Source of the DNA: Zygnema cylindricum
Taxonomy: Eukaryota > Streptophyta > Zygnematophyceae > Zygnematales > Zygnemataceae
Reading direction: 5' to 3'
DNA: 62,434 nt
NCBI GenBank assembly: GCA_037447655.1
Contig: JBBHKE010003465.1
Location: 1 to 62,434 of the forward strand
Below, piece after piece: positions 32,712 to 43,053 of the stretch; the first letter of the stretch is position 1, and every line of letters begins with the position of its first letter. The notes beneath the pieces were generated by a model. The model had not been told where the DNA came from. It saw only the letters and a list, made by a program, of their open reading frames with translations, and made no database searches. The position numbers and the translations under genes are program-made.

Positions 32712-33295
32712 TGTTGATTTTGGAAAGCTTTAAGTCTCACTGAACTAGTATGACAACAGGAAGACAAATCTACAAGGACACGGGTCATCACTTAAAGCAC
32801 TTCTACAGGTACCTTGGATTGGCACTTACATCCACTTCACACATCAAGGGGAGACAACGCAGCTTCGATGCTGCAACTGCAAAACAGCAACGCAGCGGCG
32901 ATTTAGCAACGCATCTGCGACTCATGTTCCGTACGGACAACGCAGTTGCGGATACTTTGATATGATTCAGTATAGTACAAAGCAGCTGCGATATTTACAA
33001 ATCTAGAAAGCTCAGTGGTATATCAGTAGTAGGTTGACAGTTTAGTACTAGCTTGGCGTTTGACGTACCTCTCACGTACACTGGTATCATCGGTACAACA
33101 TAAGTATAAGACTAAGGACTCAGAACACAAAATGTATCCAAACTTCCAAGTAGCAAACTACAAACAGTTTTTGGGAAACTTCTAAGTATTATATCTTGAT
33201 TGTTGTCTGGTCAATTGTGCTGAAACTTTGAGAGTTGTCAGTGTTTATCCTACTCTATATTCTGGTAGAGTTTTGTGAGGTTTGGATGCTTGTAT
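32712..33295 (+). repeat. 5' LTR of N2, first piece
   Basis: TGTTGATTTTGGAAAGC to GGATGCTTGTAT, collinear with 58120-58687 of the 3' LTR. It is interrupted by N3 with TGTAT duplicated. The second piece is 52621-52744. Confidence 0.9.
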
Positions 33296-33425
33296 TGTTA
33301 AAATTAATAGATTTTTATTGTATTTTCTAGGTCTAAACTTATCAGTATATAAATAAGGGAACATTGTTCGCCCCTCTGCGAAGCCTTATATAGGCGGTAG
33401 GCGGTGTGTCTGTCATCGATTTTTT

Positions 33426-33946
33426 CCGTCCGTCCGCAGTACGGACCGCCGTACCGCTGGCACAATGTAACGGTGCCGCTCGTACCGCCGTACGAATGGC
33501 GTAATCTTACATTGCTAGTTGTCGGTGTGCAAACCGCCGTACGAATGGCGTAATCTTACATTGCCAGTTGTCGGTGTGTTGACCACCGTACGGTTGGCAT
33601 ACTCTAACATTGCCAACCGTCGGTGTGTAGAGCGCTGTACGGTTGGTGAAACCTTACATTGCCACCCGTCAGTGTGCAGACCGCTGTACGGTTGGCGTAA
33701 TCTAACATTGCCAACCGTCGATGTGCAAACCACCGTACGGTTTGCGTAATGTAACATTGCCACCCGTCGGTGTGCAAACCACCGTACGAATGGCATAATC
33801 TAACATTGCCAACCGTCGGTGTGGAGACCGTCGTAAGGCTGGGTAATCTAACATTGCCAACCGTCGTGTACAGACCGCAGTACTACTAACGTAAAATAAC
33901 GTTGCCAACCGTCGGTGTACAGACCGCCAGATGGCTGACACAATGT
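33426..33946. repeat. Minisatellite, 49-bp unit, about 10 copies
   Basis: Units begin at 33501, 33550, 33599, 33648, 33697, 33746 and 33795 and so on, typified by GTAATCTAACATTGCCAACC, then GTCGGTGTGCAGACC, then GTACGGTTGGC. Several units contain GCCAACCGT and ACGGTTGGC, a 9-bp inverted repeat around about 18 bp. Related half-units continue at 34503-34590 beyond MITE 3. The frames seen here on both strands are by-products of the repeat. Confidence 0.9.
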
Positions 33947-33947
33947 A

Positions 33948-34500
33948 CACCGTGAAATCGTTATTAGTGTCTATAACTCTAATTTGGGTTCTTTAAATTT
34001 TGATTTCTTTCCTCAAATAGGACACATTATTTTAATTTTTCCTCGACGTTAATTAAGGTACCCTACAAATTAAGGTACCGTACAACATAGCGTAAAAGAT
34101 GAATATACAAAAAGATCTAAATAGCGTGGTGTACGGTTGATGTCAGACCGTACATAAATGTACCTTTTCAAGTGAAAAATTTACAAAAAATTAATAAAAT
34201 CATATGCGCACGCATAGGAACGTGCGCTCAAAAAACGGAATTAGTCTAACAAATAAATAAGTCTGACATTTACGGATATTTAAATTTCACGACGTCGTAC
34301 AATTTATAATATTTTGTATGAATAAATATGTTAATGTATACAATCGTACGGAGAATATTTCATTTTTTCTGTTCCCAAATTAGCATTAAGCCAAAATTAC
34401 AATACACATTAAAAAAAAAATCAATTTCTTAATTAACATCATTTACGATAAATTATCTTCAACACTATTTAAAATTTGACACTAATAACGATTCGCGGTG
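33948..34500. mobile_element. MITE 3, 553 bp
   Basis: Left CACCGTGAAATCGTTATTAG, right (reverse complement) CACCGCGAATCGTTATTAGT, flanked by TA at 33946-33947 and 34501-34502. It sits within the minisatellite of the Helitron. Interior blocks such as AAGGTACCGTACAA and CCTTTTCAAGTGAAA are shared with MITE 4. Confidence 0.85.
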
Positions 34501-34591
34501 TAACCTTGTCGTGCGTCAGCGGTAGAGACCGCCATACCGCTGGCACACAAGACATTACCGTGCGTCAGCGGTACAGACTACCGTACCGCTA

Positions 34592-35148
34592 CACCGCCAA
34601 TCGCTATTAGCGTAGTGGATGCTAATTACGTCCCGTTTTTTTTTCTTTTAATTCTCCATTAGCGCAGCTTATTCTTTTTTTTGTACGCTATTTAGGGTTT
34701 TTTTCAAGGTACCGTACAAAACGAAAGTACGTCATCGTTTAAATAGTGTGATGTATATTCAGTGTCAAACCATATAACATCTTACCTTTTAAGTGAAATA
34801 GTACAATTCATTATGTTTAGTAGCCGCGAACGCATGAGAATATGAGCTCTAAAAAGGAGATGAAATCGAGTAGTCAAATATTACATTCACACATATTCGT
34901 CCAACAACCACGTTTCGTCTGTGTGAACGTACGATTTGTGTAAGATATGTCAGATTTTGTACAAGTACCTATATTAGTGTAAGCATAATTGCGACCGGCA
35001 TGTATTTTTTCCAAAGACCCGAATTAGAATTATTAAACAATTAGAAAATATGTTTTTTTTCAAAATTATCAAATTCTTAATTAGCGTACACCACTGTAAT
35101 TATTCTTATACTCTGAAAAAACTTTTACAGTAATAGTAATTGACAGTG
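34592..35148. mobile_element. MITE 4, 557 bp
   Basis: Left CACCGCCAATCGCTATTAGC, right (reverse complement) CACTGTCAATTACTATTACT, flanked by TA at 34590-34591 and 35149-35150. Interior homologous to MITE 3. No coding capacity. Confidence 0.8.
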
Positions 35149-35210
35149 TAGCACAACGTGACGCTGTCGTGCGTCCGGAGTACGGACATGATAAACTGGA
35201 CAGGGTACAT

Positions 35211-35225
35211 GCCCGTGTAACGGGC
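35211..35225 (+). other. Helitron 3' hairpin
   Basis: GCCCGTGTAACGGGC: a perfect 6-bp stem with a 3-base loop, 13 bp before the terminal CTAG. In Helitrons this hairpin marks the end of the transposed strand. Confidence 0.85.
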
Positions 35226-35401
35226 GTTGATTTACTAGTTAGGAAAAACAGGAAAAGTAAAAGCGCAGGCAGCCTGCCTCTGCCTCTTCACTCTACCCCC
35301 CCCATACTTGTTGTAGTCACTGAAATATTGAGAGGCTGGTGAAGCCATGGCTGCCTTAGCCCTATAGGCAAGACTTAAGAGTGACCTTAGTCACTCTCAA
35401 C

Positions 35402-35478
35402 AAAAGGTTGAGTCTGGCAGGACTCGAACCTCCAACCGGCAGAGCTTAGCGTAGCCGTCAGCTCTAACCGGTCTGTCG
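35402..35478 (-). other. tRNA-like segment in the N3 LTR, best preserved copy
   Basis: On the minus strand: GACCGGTTAGAGCTGACGGC (D-arm/A-box-like), about 30 bp, then GGTTCGAGTCC (perfect B-box consensus, plus-strand 35420-35430), then a TTTT run that could end Pol III transcription. The acceptor stem does not pair, so it is not a tRNA gene. It reads antisense to the retrotransposon. Confidence 0.55.
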
Positions 35479-36204
35479 TAGAAGTTCAGTACATAACATG
35501 AGGTACAATATCTATTTAAGCATTGAACAATACATTAATTTGATAAACGTAACTGTGAAAAAGGAAACATAGAGACGTAGCCGATTCACTGCGTACATCA
35601 AATCTGCCGCACGAAATAAATGAATTGAACATTTATTTCAACGGCGTACATTAAAAGTCGGTCTTCATCCGACGTCTCTAATCATCCCCAAAGTCTTAGA
35701 ATGGTTACTTTCGCAGTTGTTGGACGTGGCGTGACGTGGCGTAACGTGGCATGCCGTAGCAATACGTGGCAGGATTCAATTAAGCAGGGGAGATCTTGGA
35801 CGACATAAAGACGACTCAGACGGCGACACGCGTCTATTCCATGGCTTTGTTGTACAGAGGCCGTACATAAAGTACATCGGCGACAATACTTTTTGTACTT
35901 TACAGTATTTTGATTGAAGCGTACTTTAGTCGATAGGGTTTGTGAGAGAGATATAGGACTTAGAATATTTTTACACAGGCACCTCTCTCCCTTACGAGCT
36001 TTGTATAAATTGGCATCTTTGCCAACTCATAACTTATCCGCTCGTTGGCCATTTTCAGTGATTCTTTTTGCTACGGACTCAAGAGAGTCCACGCTGCACA
36101 AGGGTGAAGTTAAACAGTCAGTTCGCCATCTTGGGCAGCAGTGATTATGGCTTAAAGTGGGTTAGTTAAACAGTATCTAGAGGCTTCCTATATTCTGTTG
36201 TCCA

Positions 36205-37128
36205 ATGGAGGACACAAAATTGCAGGTTATGGGCCCTTCCTCCTGGGAGCCCACCTTCAATAGATGTGGGTTCATCTATGGGGAAGCCATGATGATGGGA
36301 GCTTTGTGCGAAAAACGATATTGGGGTATCGTCAGTGGACAAGTGAAACGTCCACCTCACGGAACTCCACCATGATTTGGAGGAGTAAGGTTTCCAATAG
36401 CATCAACTACTTCCACGCAAGAGGCAGATGATGGGGACAGTAGTGTGTCACAAAAGGGGAAAGGGAAAGAGACACCCCTCACTCCTATCGCCACGACACC
36501 GGGAGCGGTGGCCGTGAAGACCGTGGAGAATGATACTCAAATGTGGGTAGACGTGAACAATGTTGCCAAGAACTTCATTCTAAGGCACCTCACGCAAGCT
36601 TTGGCCACTCCTCACATTCACATTTACAAGGCCGAGGAGTTGTGGGTGAGTTTGGTGGAGATCTATAGAGCTGGTACTATTCAGGAGCTCCAGTTTGCTA
36701 TGCAAAAGCTAGTGAGTTACACTTACAATGGAGGAAAGATTTTAGATTATTGTAATAATCTTTCTTTTTTGTATATAGAGATGGAAAGTGGCGGGTGGAC
36801 AGGTACAATGAAGATGAAAGTTAGCACTCTCATCATGAAGTTACCAGATGAGTACGCGAACATAGTGTAACGAGTAAAGAAAATGACTGATAGTTCATGG
36901 AAGTGGAATATAGTGGTACGGATGATACTTTTGTAGGAAAACACTATGGATATTAAGAAAGGAGGAAAGAGCATTCTAGCTCTAGCTGCAGGAGGGGATC
37001 GATGGGGGAAGAACCGGAAGAAACAGTAAAAAGGGGGAAGAGATCACCCGGTAGGACCAAGGCCTCCAAAGGGCCTTTGTCATTTTTGCAAGAAGCCAAC
37101 ACACTTTATCACGGATTGTGTCAAGCTA
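36205..37128 (+). pseudogene. gag: Gag of N3
   Basis: Opens at the ATG in the LTR (MEDTKLQVMGPSSW), through the primer site GGTTATGGGCCC at 36225-36236. After a stop near 36375 the charged linker and core follow: KGKGKETPLTPIATTPG, HLTQALATPHIHIYKAEELW, VEIYRAGTIQE, LDYCNNLSFLYIEMESGG, KLPDEYANIV. Stops at 36868, 36934 and 37027. The zinc knuckle CHFCKKPTHFITDC (about 37078-37120) is intact. Gag forms the particle shell. Confidence 0.8.
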
Positions 37129-37858
37129 TTGGAGTCGAGGCTCCAAGAGAACCATGGAGGGGATTTTTTCGGAGGGAAGAAAAAGGCACTTGTGGTTATA
37201 AAAGTGACAGGAGAAATCGAGGACACGTCTTCTGAGGAGGATAGGGAGCTTCTTCTTGACGAAAGTCTGGAGAAAAAGGAGATTCCTCGTAGACAGAAGT
37301 GTGCCCTTAAAGCAATTCGGGAAGCTCCACAAGAAGGATGGATCATCGACTCAAGTGCATCAATGCATATGTGTCGTGATAAGGAACTCTTCACTAAACT
37401 AAGAAAGATCCCTACAGTAGAGGTAGAGTATGGGGATAGGAGAGTGGTTATTGCAGATCTAGTGAAGTCAATAGATTTTAAAGTCTTAGTGGAGGGTAAG
37501 ACTTCTATACTCACATTCTCAAATGTACTCTACATTCCTCAACTGAGTAAAAATCTTGTCTCTACGTCTGTGTTAGATGACAAAGAGTTTGATACCTTCA
37601 CTAGAAAGAGAGTATTTACAGCTAAGTATGGAGATGAAGTTTACTTAACGGCAAATAAGGGTAGCCAAAGAATGTTTAGGCTTAACCTAAGTAATGAAAA
37701 GAAGAATGCTTACTATGTTGGTGTTCCTAAGTTGATGATTTGGCATAAACGATTGGGACATGTGCATTTTGATAAGTTGAGGGAAACGAAAAAACTTGGG
37801 GTAGTAGAAGGCATTAAGTTTGGGGATAATGAAATGATCAATGATAGTTCATTGCTTC
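37129..37858 (+). pseudogene. pol: Protease and integrase zinc domain of N3, cut short
   Basis: A 230-residue open stretch: acidic linker (SSEEDRELLLDESLE), protease site WIIDSSASMHMC (Gly of D-S-G-A-S replaced by Ser), body VEGKTSILTFSNVLYIPQLSKNL, then LWHKR-type HHCC start (IWHKRLGHVHFDKLRE). It ends at GDNEMINDSS, just before the two Cys of the finger, where the sequence switches to an inverted copy. Confidence 0.8.
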
Positions 37859-38440
37859 TGCCCAAAATCTCTTTCCTATTTTCTTGTGTGCTAACATAGT
37901 ACATGCACTATCTCCTAGGGTTCGATTCAACCTCTCAGCTACCCCATCTTGTTTCGCTTTATAAGGTACAATTTTCTGGTGCTGCACTCCCTCATCTCTT
38001 AGATATTCCTCAAACTAGTTAGAGGTATATTCCCCCCCATTATCACTCCTTATCCTCTTAATGGGGGTTTCATGCAACTTCTCACTCCACGCTTTATATT
38101 CTTTAAAGTAAGTTGATGCTTCAGACTTTGTTTTCAAAAAGTAGACTCTAAAGTACTTAGAATAGTCATCGGTTATTGTCATCATAAATCTCTTTCCTCT
38201 AACCGAAGGTAGTTTTGAAGGTCCCCAAATATCTGTGTGGCCCAAATCTAACACTTTCTCACCTCTATATGTGGCAGCTTCGGGAAAGGGAAGTCTGTGA
38301 GCCTTACCTTGAACACAACCACTACAATCATCCATCATTTCATTATCCCCAAATTGAATGCCTTCTACTACCCCAAGCTTTTTCATTTCCCTCAACCTAT
38401 CAAAATGCACATGCCCCAACCGCTTATGCCAAATCATCAA
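37859..38440 (-). pseudogene. pol: Integrase of N3i
   Basis: From the zinc domain IWHKRLGHVHFDRLRE ... CSGCVQGKAHRLPFP (HHCC intact) to GHTDIWGPSKLPS and RSDNGGEYTSN (two catalytic Asp), a stop after TSN, then GVAERLNRT near 37930 with the Glu in place. It is cut at 37859. Its first half is open from 38440 to 38015. Confidence 0.8.
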
Positions 38441-39966
38441 CTTAGGAACACCAACATAGTAAGCATTCTACTTTTCATTACTCAGGTTAAGCCTTAACAT
38501 TCCTTCGCTACCCTTATCTCCCGTGAAGTAAACTTCATCCCCATACTTAGTTGTAAAGGCTCATTTCTAGTGAAGGTATCAAACTCTTTTTCATCTAACA
38601 CAGACGTAGAGACAAGAGATATACTCAGCTGAGGAATGTAAAGTACATATGAGAATGTAAGTATAGAAGTCTTACCCTCCACTAAGACTTTCATATCTAC
38701 TGATCCCACTAGATGTGTAGTAACTATTCTCCCATCCCCATACTCTATCTCTACAGTAGGAATTTTCTTTAGCTAAGTGAAGAGTTTTTTATCATGACAC
38801 ATATGCATGGATGCACATGAGTCGATAATCCATCCTTCCTGTGGAGCTTCCCGAATTTCTCTAAGGGCACACTTCTATCTCCGAGGGATCTTTTTCTCCT
38901 TCAGACACTCGTCAGGAAGAAGCTCCCCATCCTCCTTAGAGGACTCAGCCCCGGTTTCTCCTGTCACTTTTGTAACCACAAGTGCCTTTTTCTTACCTCC
39001 TCAAAAACCCCCTCCACTGTTCTCTTGGAGCCTCAGCTAAGACACCTTGACACAATCTGCGATGAAGTGTCTTGGCTTTTTGCAAAAATGACAAAGACCC
39101 TTTGGGGGCCTCAGTCCTCCAAGATGATGTCTTTCCCTTTTGTACAGTTTTTTCCGATCATTCCCATATCGGTACCCTCCTGTTGCTAGAACTTGAATGC
39201 TCTTTCCTCCTCTCCTAATCTCCATTGTGTTTTCCTGCAAAAGTATCATCCTGACCATTGTGTTCCATTTCCATGAACTATCAGGCATTTCCTGTACTCG
39301 ATACACTATGTTCTCGAACTCATCTGGTAACTTCATGATAAGAGTGTTAACTTTCATTTTCATTGTACCAATCCACCCGGCACTTTCCATCTCCATATAC
39401 AAACAAGAAAGATTATTACAATAACCTAACATCTGTCCTCCATTGTAAGTGTAACTCACTAGCTTTTGCTCAGCCAACTGGAGCTTCTGAATAAATCCAG
39501 CTCTTTAAATGTCCACCAAACTCACCCACAACTCCTCGGCCTTGTAAATGTGAAAATGAGGAGTGGCCAAAGCTTGAATGAGGTGCTTGAGAATGAAGTT
39601 TTTAGCAGCCATGTTTTCATCCTCCCACATTTCAATATCGTTCTCCGTGGTCTTCACGGTCGCCGCTCCCTGTACTATGGAAATAGGAGTAAGGGGTGTC
39701 TCCTTCCCTTTTCCCTTTTCGGTCACACTGTTGTCCCCATCATCTGCCTCCTCCGCTGAGGTAGCCGTTGCTGTAGGATACCTTACCTCTCCAAATCTTG
39801 GTGGAGTTCCCGAAGGTGGACGTTTCACTTGTCCACTAACGATACCCCAGTATCATTTTTCTCACAAAGCTCCCATCATCATGGCTTCCCAATAGATGAA
39901 CCTAGATCCATTGAAGGTGGGCACCCTAGAGGGTGGGCCCATAACCTGTAATTCTGTGTCCTCCAT
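38441..39966 (-). pseudogene. gag: Gag and protease of N3i
   Basis: The gag ATG (39966-39964) lies in the LTR; the frame reads through the primer site as QVMGPP. Core: HLIQALATPHFHIYKAEELW (39828-39505), then YCNNLSCLYMEMESAG and KLPDEFENIVYRVQEM (39477-39037). Zinc knuckle CHFCKKPRHFIADC intact (about 39050-39090). The protease follows at 39036-38494 with stops (DSCASMHMC-like site, LSISLVSTSVLDEKEF). Less damaged than the gag of N3. Confidence 0.75.
39931..39946 (-). promoter_or_regulatory. Primer-binding site of N3i
   Basis: In sense GGTTATGGGCCCACCC, directly inside the LTR end GAATTACA. A perfect 15-base complement of the plant-type initiator tRNA-Met anticodon arm plus one base. Confidence 0.8.
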
Positions 39967-40532
39967 TGGACCATAGAATACAGGAAGCCTCTAGATAGTA
40001 TTTAACTTACCCACTTCAAGCCACAACCACTGCTGTCCAGGAAGGAAAAATGACAGTTTGACTGCACCACTATGCAGCGTGGACTCCCCTCGGTGCGTAG
40101 CAAAAAGAATCAGTGAAAACGGCCAACTAGTCGATAAGTTATGAGGCAGTAAAAATGCCAATTTGTACAAACTCTCAAAAGGAGAGGTGACTACCTTCCA
40201 AAATTTTCTAAGTCTTGATTCCCTCTAATAACTTCTATCTACTGAAGTACGGACCAATCAGATTACCGTACCGTACCAAAAAAGTACTACTGCCGGTGTA
40301 CCTTTTGTACGGCCTATGTACGACAAGGCTATTAAGCGGACGCGTGTCTGCATTTCACTTGTCCGTACATTCTTGGGAATTCCCATGACCGAATGTCATC
40401 TCTCCACGTGGCTCCAGGTCATGCCACGTCACAAAACGCCAAAGTGACAATTCTAGGATTTTGACGATCATTTGCGCCGTTGGATTTTCAGCGAGACGCA
40501 ATCTTAGCGGTTATAAATACTTGCGCGATATA

Positions 40533-41739
40533 TGAAACTCTGAGACCTCCATTGGCCCTCAGAGTATGCAGATCCAAAAGAAGCTAATCTAGATACTGCC
40601 AACTCCAAGTTAATATAAACCCAAATGGCTGACCCCTTGACAGTCACAATCCCAATATAGATTCACCCCTGTGAAATAACACTGTGTGTTGAGTTCCACT
40701 ACAGAATGCAAAGTTAGAATATGAGATTTGGACACATTCACCCACTTTGACTTTCCCTTATAAAGGTAGCCACCGTGGCAAACAAAAACTCTGACCGACT
40801 ACACCCTTGTGTAGCCTAGACTCCCCTGAGTCCGGAGCAAAAAGAATTACTGAAAATGGTCAAGTAAATTGATATTTATGGTTGGCCAAAGTTTGCCATT
40901 TATACAGAGTGCTCTCTGGGAGAGGTAGCTGCCTACCCAAAATTTTCTTAGTCCTATTCCCTCTCTAAAACTCTATCTACTGAAGTACGGCACCAATCAA
41001 ATTACTGTGTCGTACAAAAAAGTACAGGTGCCGGTGTACTTTATGTACGACCATTGTACGACATTGCCAAAATGTTGACACGTGTCAAATCAGGATTAGT
41101 TCTTGTAATCTCTTGAATTCCTGTGGTCCAATGTTATCACGCCACGTGTCATCTGACGTGGCAAAGACCGTAAAACGCCAAAAATGTCTTTTCCGTGATC
41201 GCGGCGCCTATCGTGGCCGTCCGATCAAAACCGGTTATAATCCTAGCCGTTGAAATTTGACGCGCGGTATTTGTTTCGCTATCGAAACAAATGCGCGGTA
41301 TTTGCTTCGCTATCGAAACAAATGCGCGGTATCCGTTCTGTCCACCTACCGTACTTCGTACTAAATCAAACTGTATCTATGTAGTAAGTATCTATTAGCC
41401 GTTAAACAGATTAATCTACATATAACGATTTATATATTTATCAAACCCCATATATCGTAATATCTGTCCTAGACTTAACGGCTAGAGATTAGGGCTAATT
41501 CAGATTTGACGGACGGCAGGTACCAGGTTCAATTCCTTGGTCCATCAACTAACTTTTGGTAAGTCTACCTAATTCACCCCTGTCTTCTCTAGAGAGCCTA
41601 GGCAGCCATGGCTCAAGCTCCCTATCCAGCCTTCAGTGACTACAACAAGTGTGGGGGCTTGGATAGGGGAGTTAGAGGCAGACCGCCTCAGCTCTTTTTA
41701 TTTCCTAATACAGACCTAGAAAATATTCAAATATCAACA
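40533..41739 (-). repeat. Family I LTR inside the N3i LTR
   Basis: 1207 bp, in sense TGTTGATATTTGAATAT (at 41739) to CAGAGTTTCA (at 40533). It belongs to the subfamily of the LTR at 7364-8536. A 31-32-bp duplication around GCGCGGTATTTGTTTCGC lies at 41265-41328. No matching 5-bp flanks (ATATA and GTTTC), so the insertion is altered or old. Confidence 0.75.
41463..41545 (+). other. tRNA-like segment in the LTR at 40533-41739
   Basis: ACTTAACGGCTAGAGATTAG (A-box-like) and GGTTCAATTCC (B-box, 41526-41536), spaced about 45 bp, antisense to the LTR. Confidence 0.5.
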
Positions 41740-42189
41740 GTTTCATTATCGAAACAAAATGCGTGATATCCATTTTGAAAAGAATCGTACTTCGTACTTT
41801 CGTAAAATTGTATCCATGCATGTCGTATACAGTTTTAGTTAAATGGATTTGTTCCTCCTTTAACATAAATATATCTATCACATACTATAGCATTTAGCAT
41901 TGGTCCTAGTCTAATAGGATAAAGTTGACCGTTATCGGCCAACTTGACGAACCGCAGGTACTAGGATCAAATCCCGGGTCCATCAGGTATATTTTTAGTA
42001 ACCTACTAAAGATAACTGCCTGTTGAACTAAGGCAGCCATGGATCAACCACCCTCTCTATACTTGAGTGACTTCAACAAGTATGGGGGCTAGAGAGAGGA
42101 GGTGGAGGCAGGCTGCCCGTCCTTTTCTTTTCTTTTATCCTAACAAATTCAAACCTATAAAATACTCTAGAAATCTATTAATTTCAACA

Positions 42190-43053
42190 CTACAATATAA
42201 CTTGGAATAAAATGGGGTAGCTGAGAGGTTGAATCGAACAGTAGGAGATAGTGCATGCAGTATGTTGGCAGACAAGAAAATAGCAAAGAGATTTTGGGTA
42301 GAAGCAATGAATTGTGCCAAATACATTAAGAATAGAGTTCTTACATCAGCTGTTAAGGGAGTGACATCTTATGAGAGATGGGTTTGAAGGAAACCAGATA
42401 TATCACATCTTAAAGTGTTTGGTAGCCAAGTTTACAGTATAAACACGGATAAGAAAAACTGGAAACTAGATGCCAAGGGAAAAGTTGGATACTTCGTAGG
42501 ATATGATGAGAATGTTAAAGGGTATAGAGTCCATGACTTAGCAAAGAAAGATATCATTCTGGTCAAACACCTAGTTGTCATGGATGAAGGGAAGTCATTT
42601 GACCCCATCAAATATACAAAGAAGATAAGAATCAGATTTGAGTCTGAAAGTGAGGGCCTCGGTCGTTCCCGAAAAGGACATGAGTGAAACAGTGATTTCA
42701 AATTTAGGGGAGATCCAAGACACAAGCCATCCATCGAAAACCTCGCATATTCCTATAGACTTTGAGGAGACCAAAGAGGAGGGACCGGAACCAGCTTTCA
42801 TGGATAGGGGAGCCGATGACAAAGTAAGGAGAAATCAAGACTTCCCTCCATCCCAGTTTCAAAGTTTGAAGGGGGGAGAAGAAGGAGCAAAAGGATCCAG
42901 AAAAAACATGCTACTCACAAGGTTACTAAGCTATCTTACCCAGATGAGCCTCAATCATACTCGGAGGCAATAAACAGTCCGGAGAGAGACAGATGGATTA
43001 GAGCCATAAATGATGAGATGGCCTCTATCATGGAAGCCAATACTCGAGAACTA
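42190..43053 (+). pseudogene. pol: Integrase C-terminal part and linker of N3
   Basis: Resumes N3 at NGVAERLNRTVGDSACSML (third catalytic Glu), FWVEAMNCAKYIKNRVL, then after a stop ISHLKVFGSQVYS, GYFVGYDENVKGYRVHDL, VKHLVVMDEGKSFDP, an acidic linker, and the RT entry block (DRWIRAINDEMASIMEANT). It ends at TRE-L where MITE 5 is inserted. About 330 bp of core integrase before this are absent. Confidence 0.75.

Larger units (their letters stand above)
33342..35238 (+). mobile_element. Non-autonomous Helitron
   Basis: 1897 bp, begins TCAGTATATAAATAAGG, ends GTTGATTTACTAG, inserted between A and T without target duplication; the empty site AACTTA/TTAGG is seen at 45096-45106. A 15-bp hairpin (GCCCGT GTA ACGGGC) lies 13 bp before the end. 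5'-TC, CTRR-3', A/T insertion and a subterminal 3' hairpin are the diagnostic set for Helitrons. No Rep/helicase is encoded. It carries a 49-bp minisatellite and two MITEs. Confidence 0.85.
33296..36224 (+). repeat. 5' LTR of N3, containing a Helitron
   Basis: 33296-33341 plus 35239-36224, about 1032 bp, TGTTAAAATTAATAG to AAAATTGCA. The 3' LTR at 45050 is uninterrupted at the same place (AACTTATTAGG), which gives the exact empty site of the Helitron. TAGGACTTAG is at 35954-35963. The ATG at 36205 lies within the LTR and opens gag. Confidence 0.85.
37859..42189 (-). mobile_element. Inverted copia copy N3i (family I), 3'-truncated
   Basis: Read on the minus strand: 5' LTR (42189-41740 and 40532-39947, about 1036 bp), primer site, gag, protease, integrase, ending at 37859 in the integrase C-terminal block (FWAEA). 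It lies head to head with the plus-strand first half of N3, forming a large imperfect inverted repeat (about 36.2-37.86 kb against 38.3-39.95 kb). The arms differ at roughly one base in seven by eye, so it is a separate insertion and not a recent inversion. No TSD was found. Confidence 0.7.
39947..42189 (-). repeat. 5' LTR of N3i, interrupted by another LTR
   Basis: 39947-40532 plus 41740-42189. Starts (sense) TGTTGAAATTAATAG at 42189, ends GAATTACA at 39947. Its tRNA-like segment is at about 41910-41995 (GGTACTAGGATCAAATCCCG). Confidence 0.75.

Noticed and set aside
33426-33946. Regularly spaced repeats that resemble a CRISPR array
   Set aside because: The repeat unit is the whole 49 bp without unique spacers, and the context is a Helitron in a eukaryotic repeat nest.
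33515-33950. Open frames of 76-93 codons on both strands in the minisatellite
   Set aside because: They follow the repeat (three 49-bp units are in frame) and have no independent support; they shift frame with unit-length changes.
35402-35478. A genuine tRNA gene
   Set aside because: A- and B-box-like words are present but the acceptor ends do not pair and no anticodon arm closes; the segment is part of a repeated LTR.
40528-41744. A target-site duplication for the LTR at 40533-41739
   Set aside because: The adjacent five bases differ (ATATA versus GTTTC), so no duplication can be claimed.
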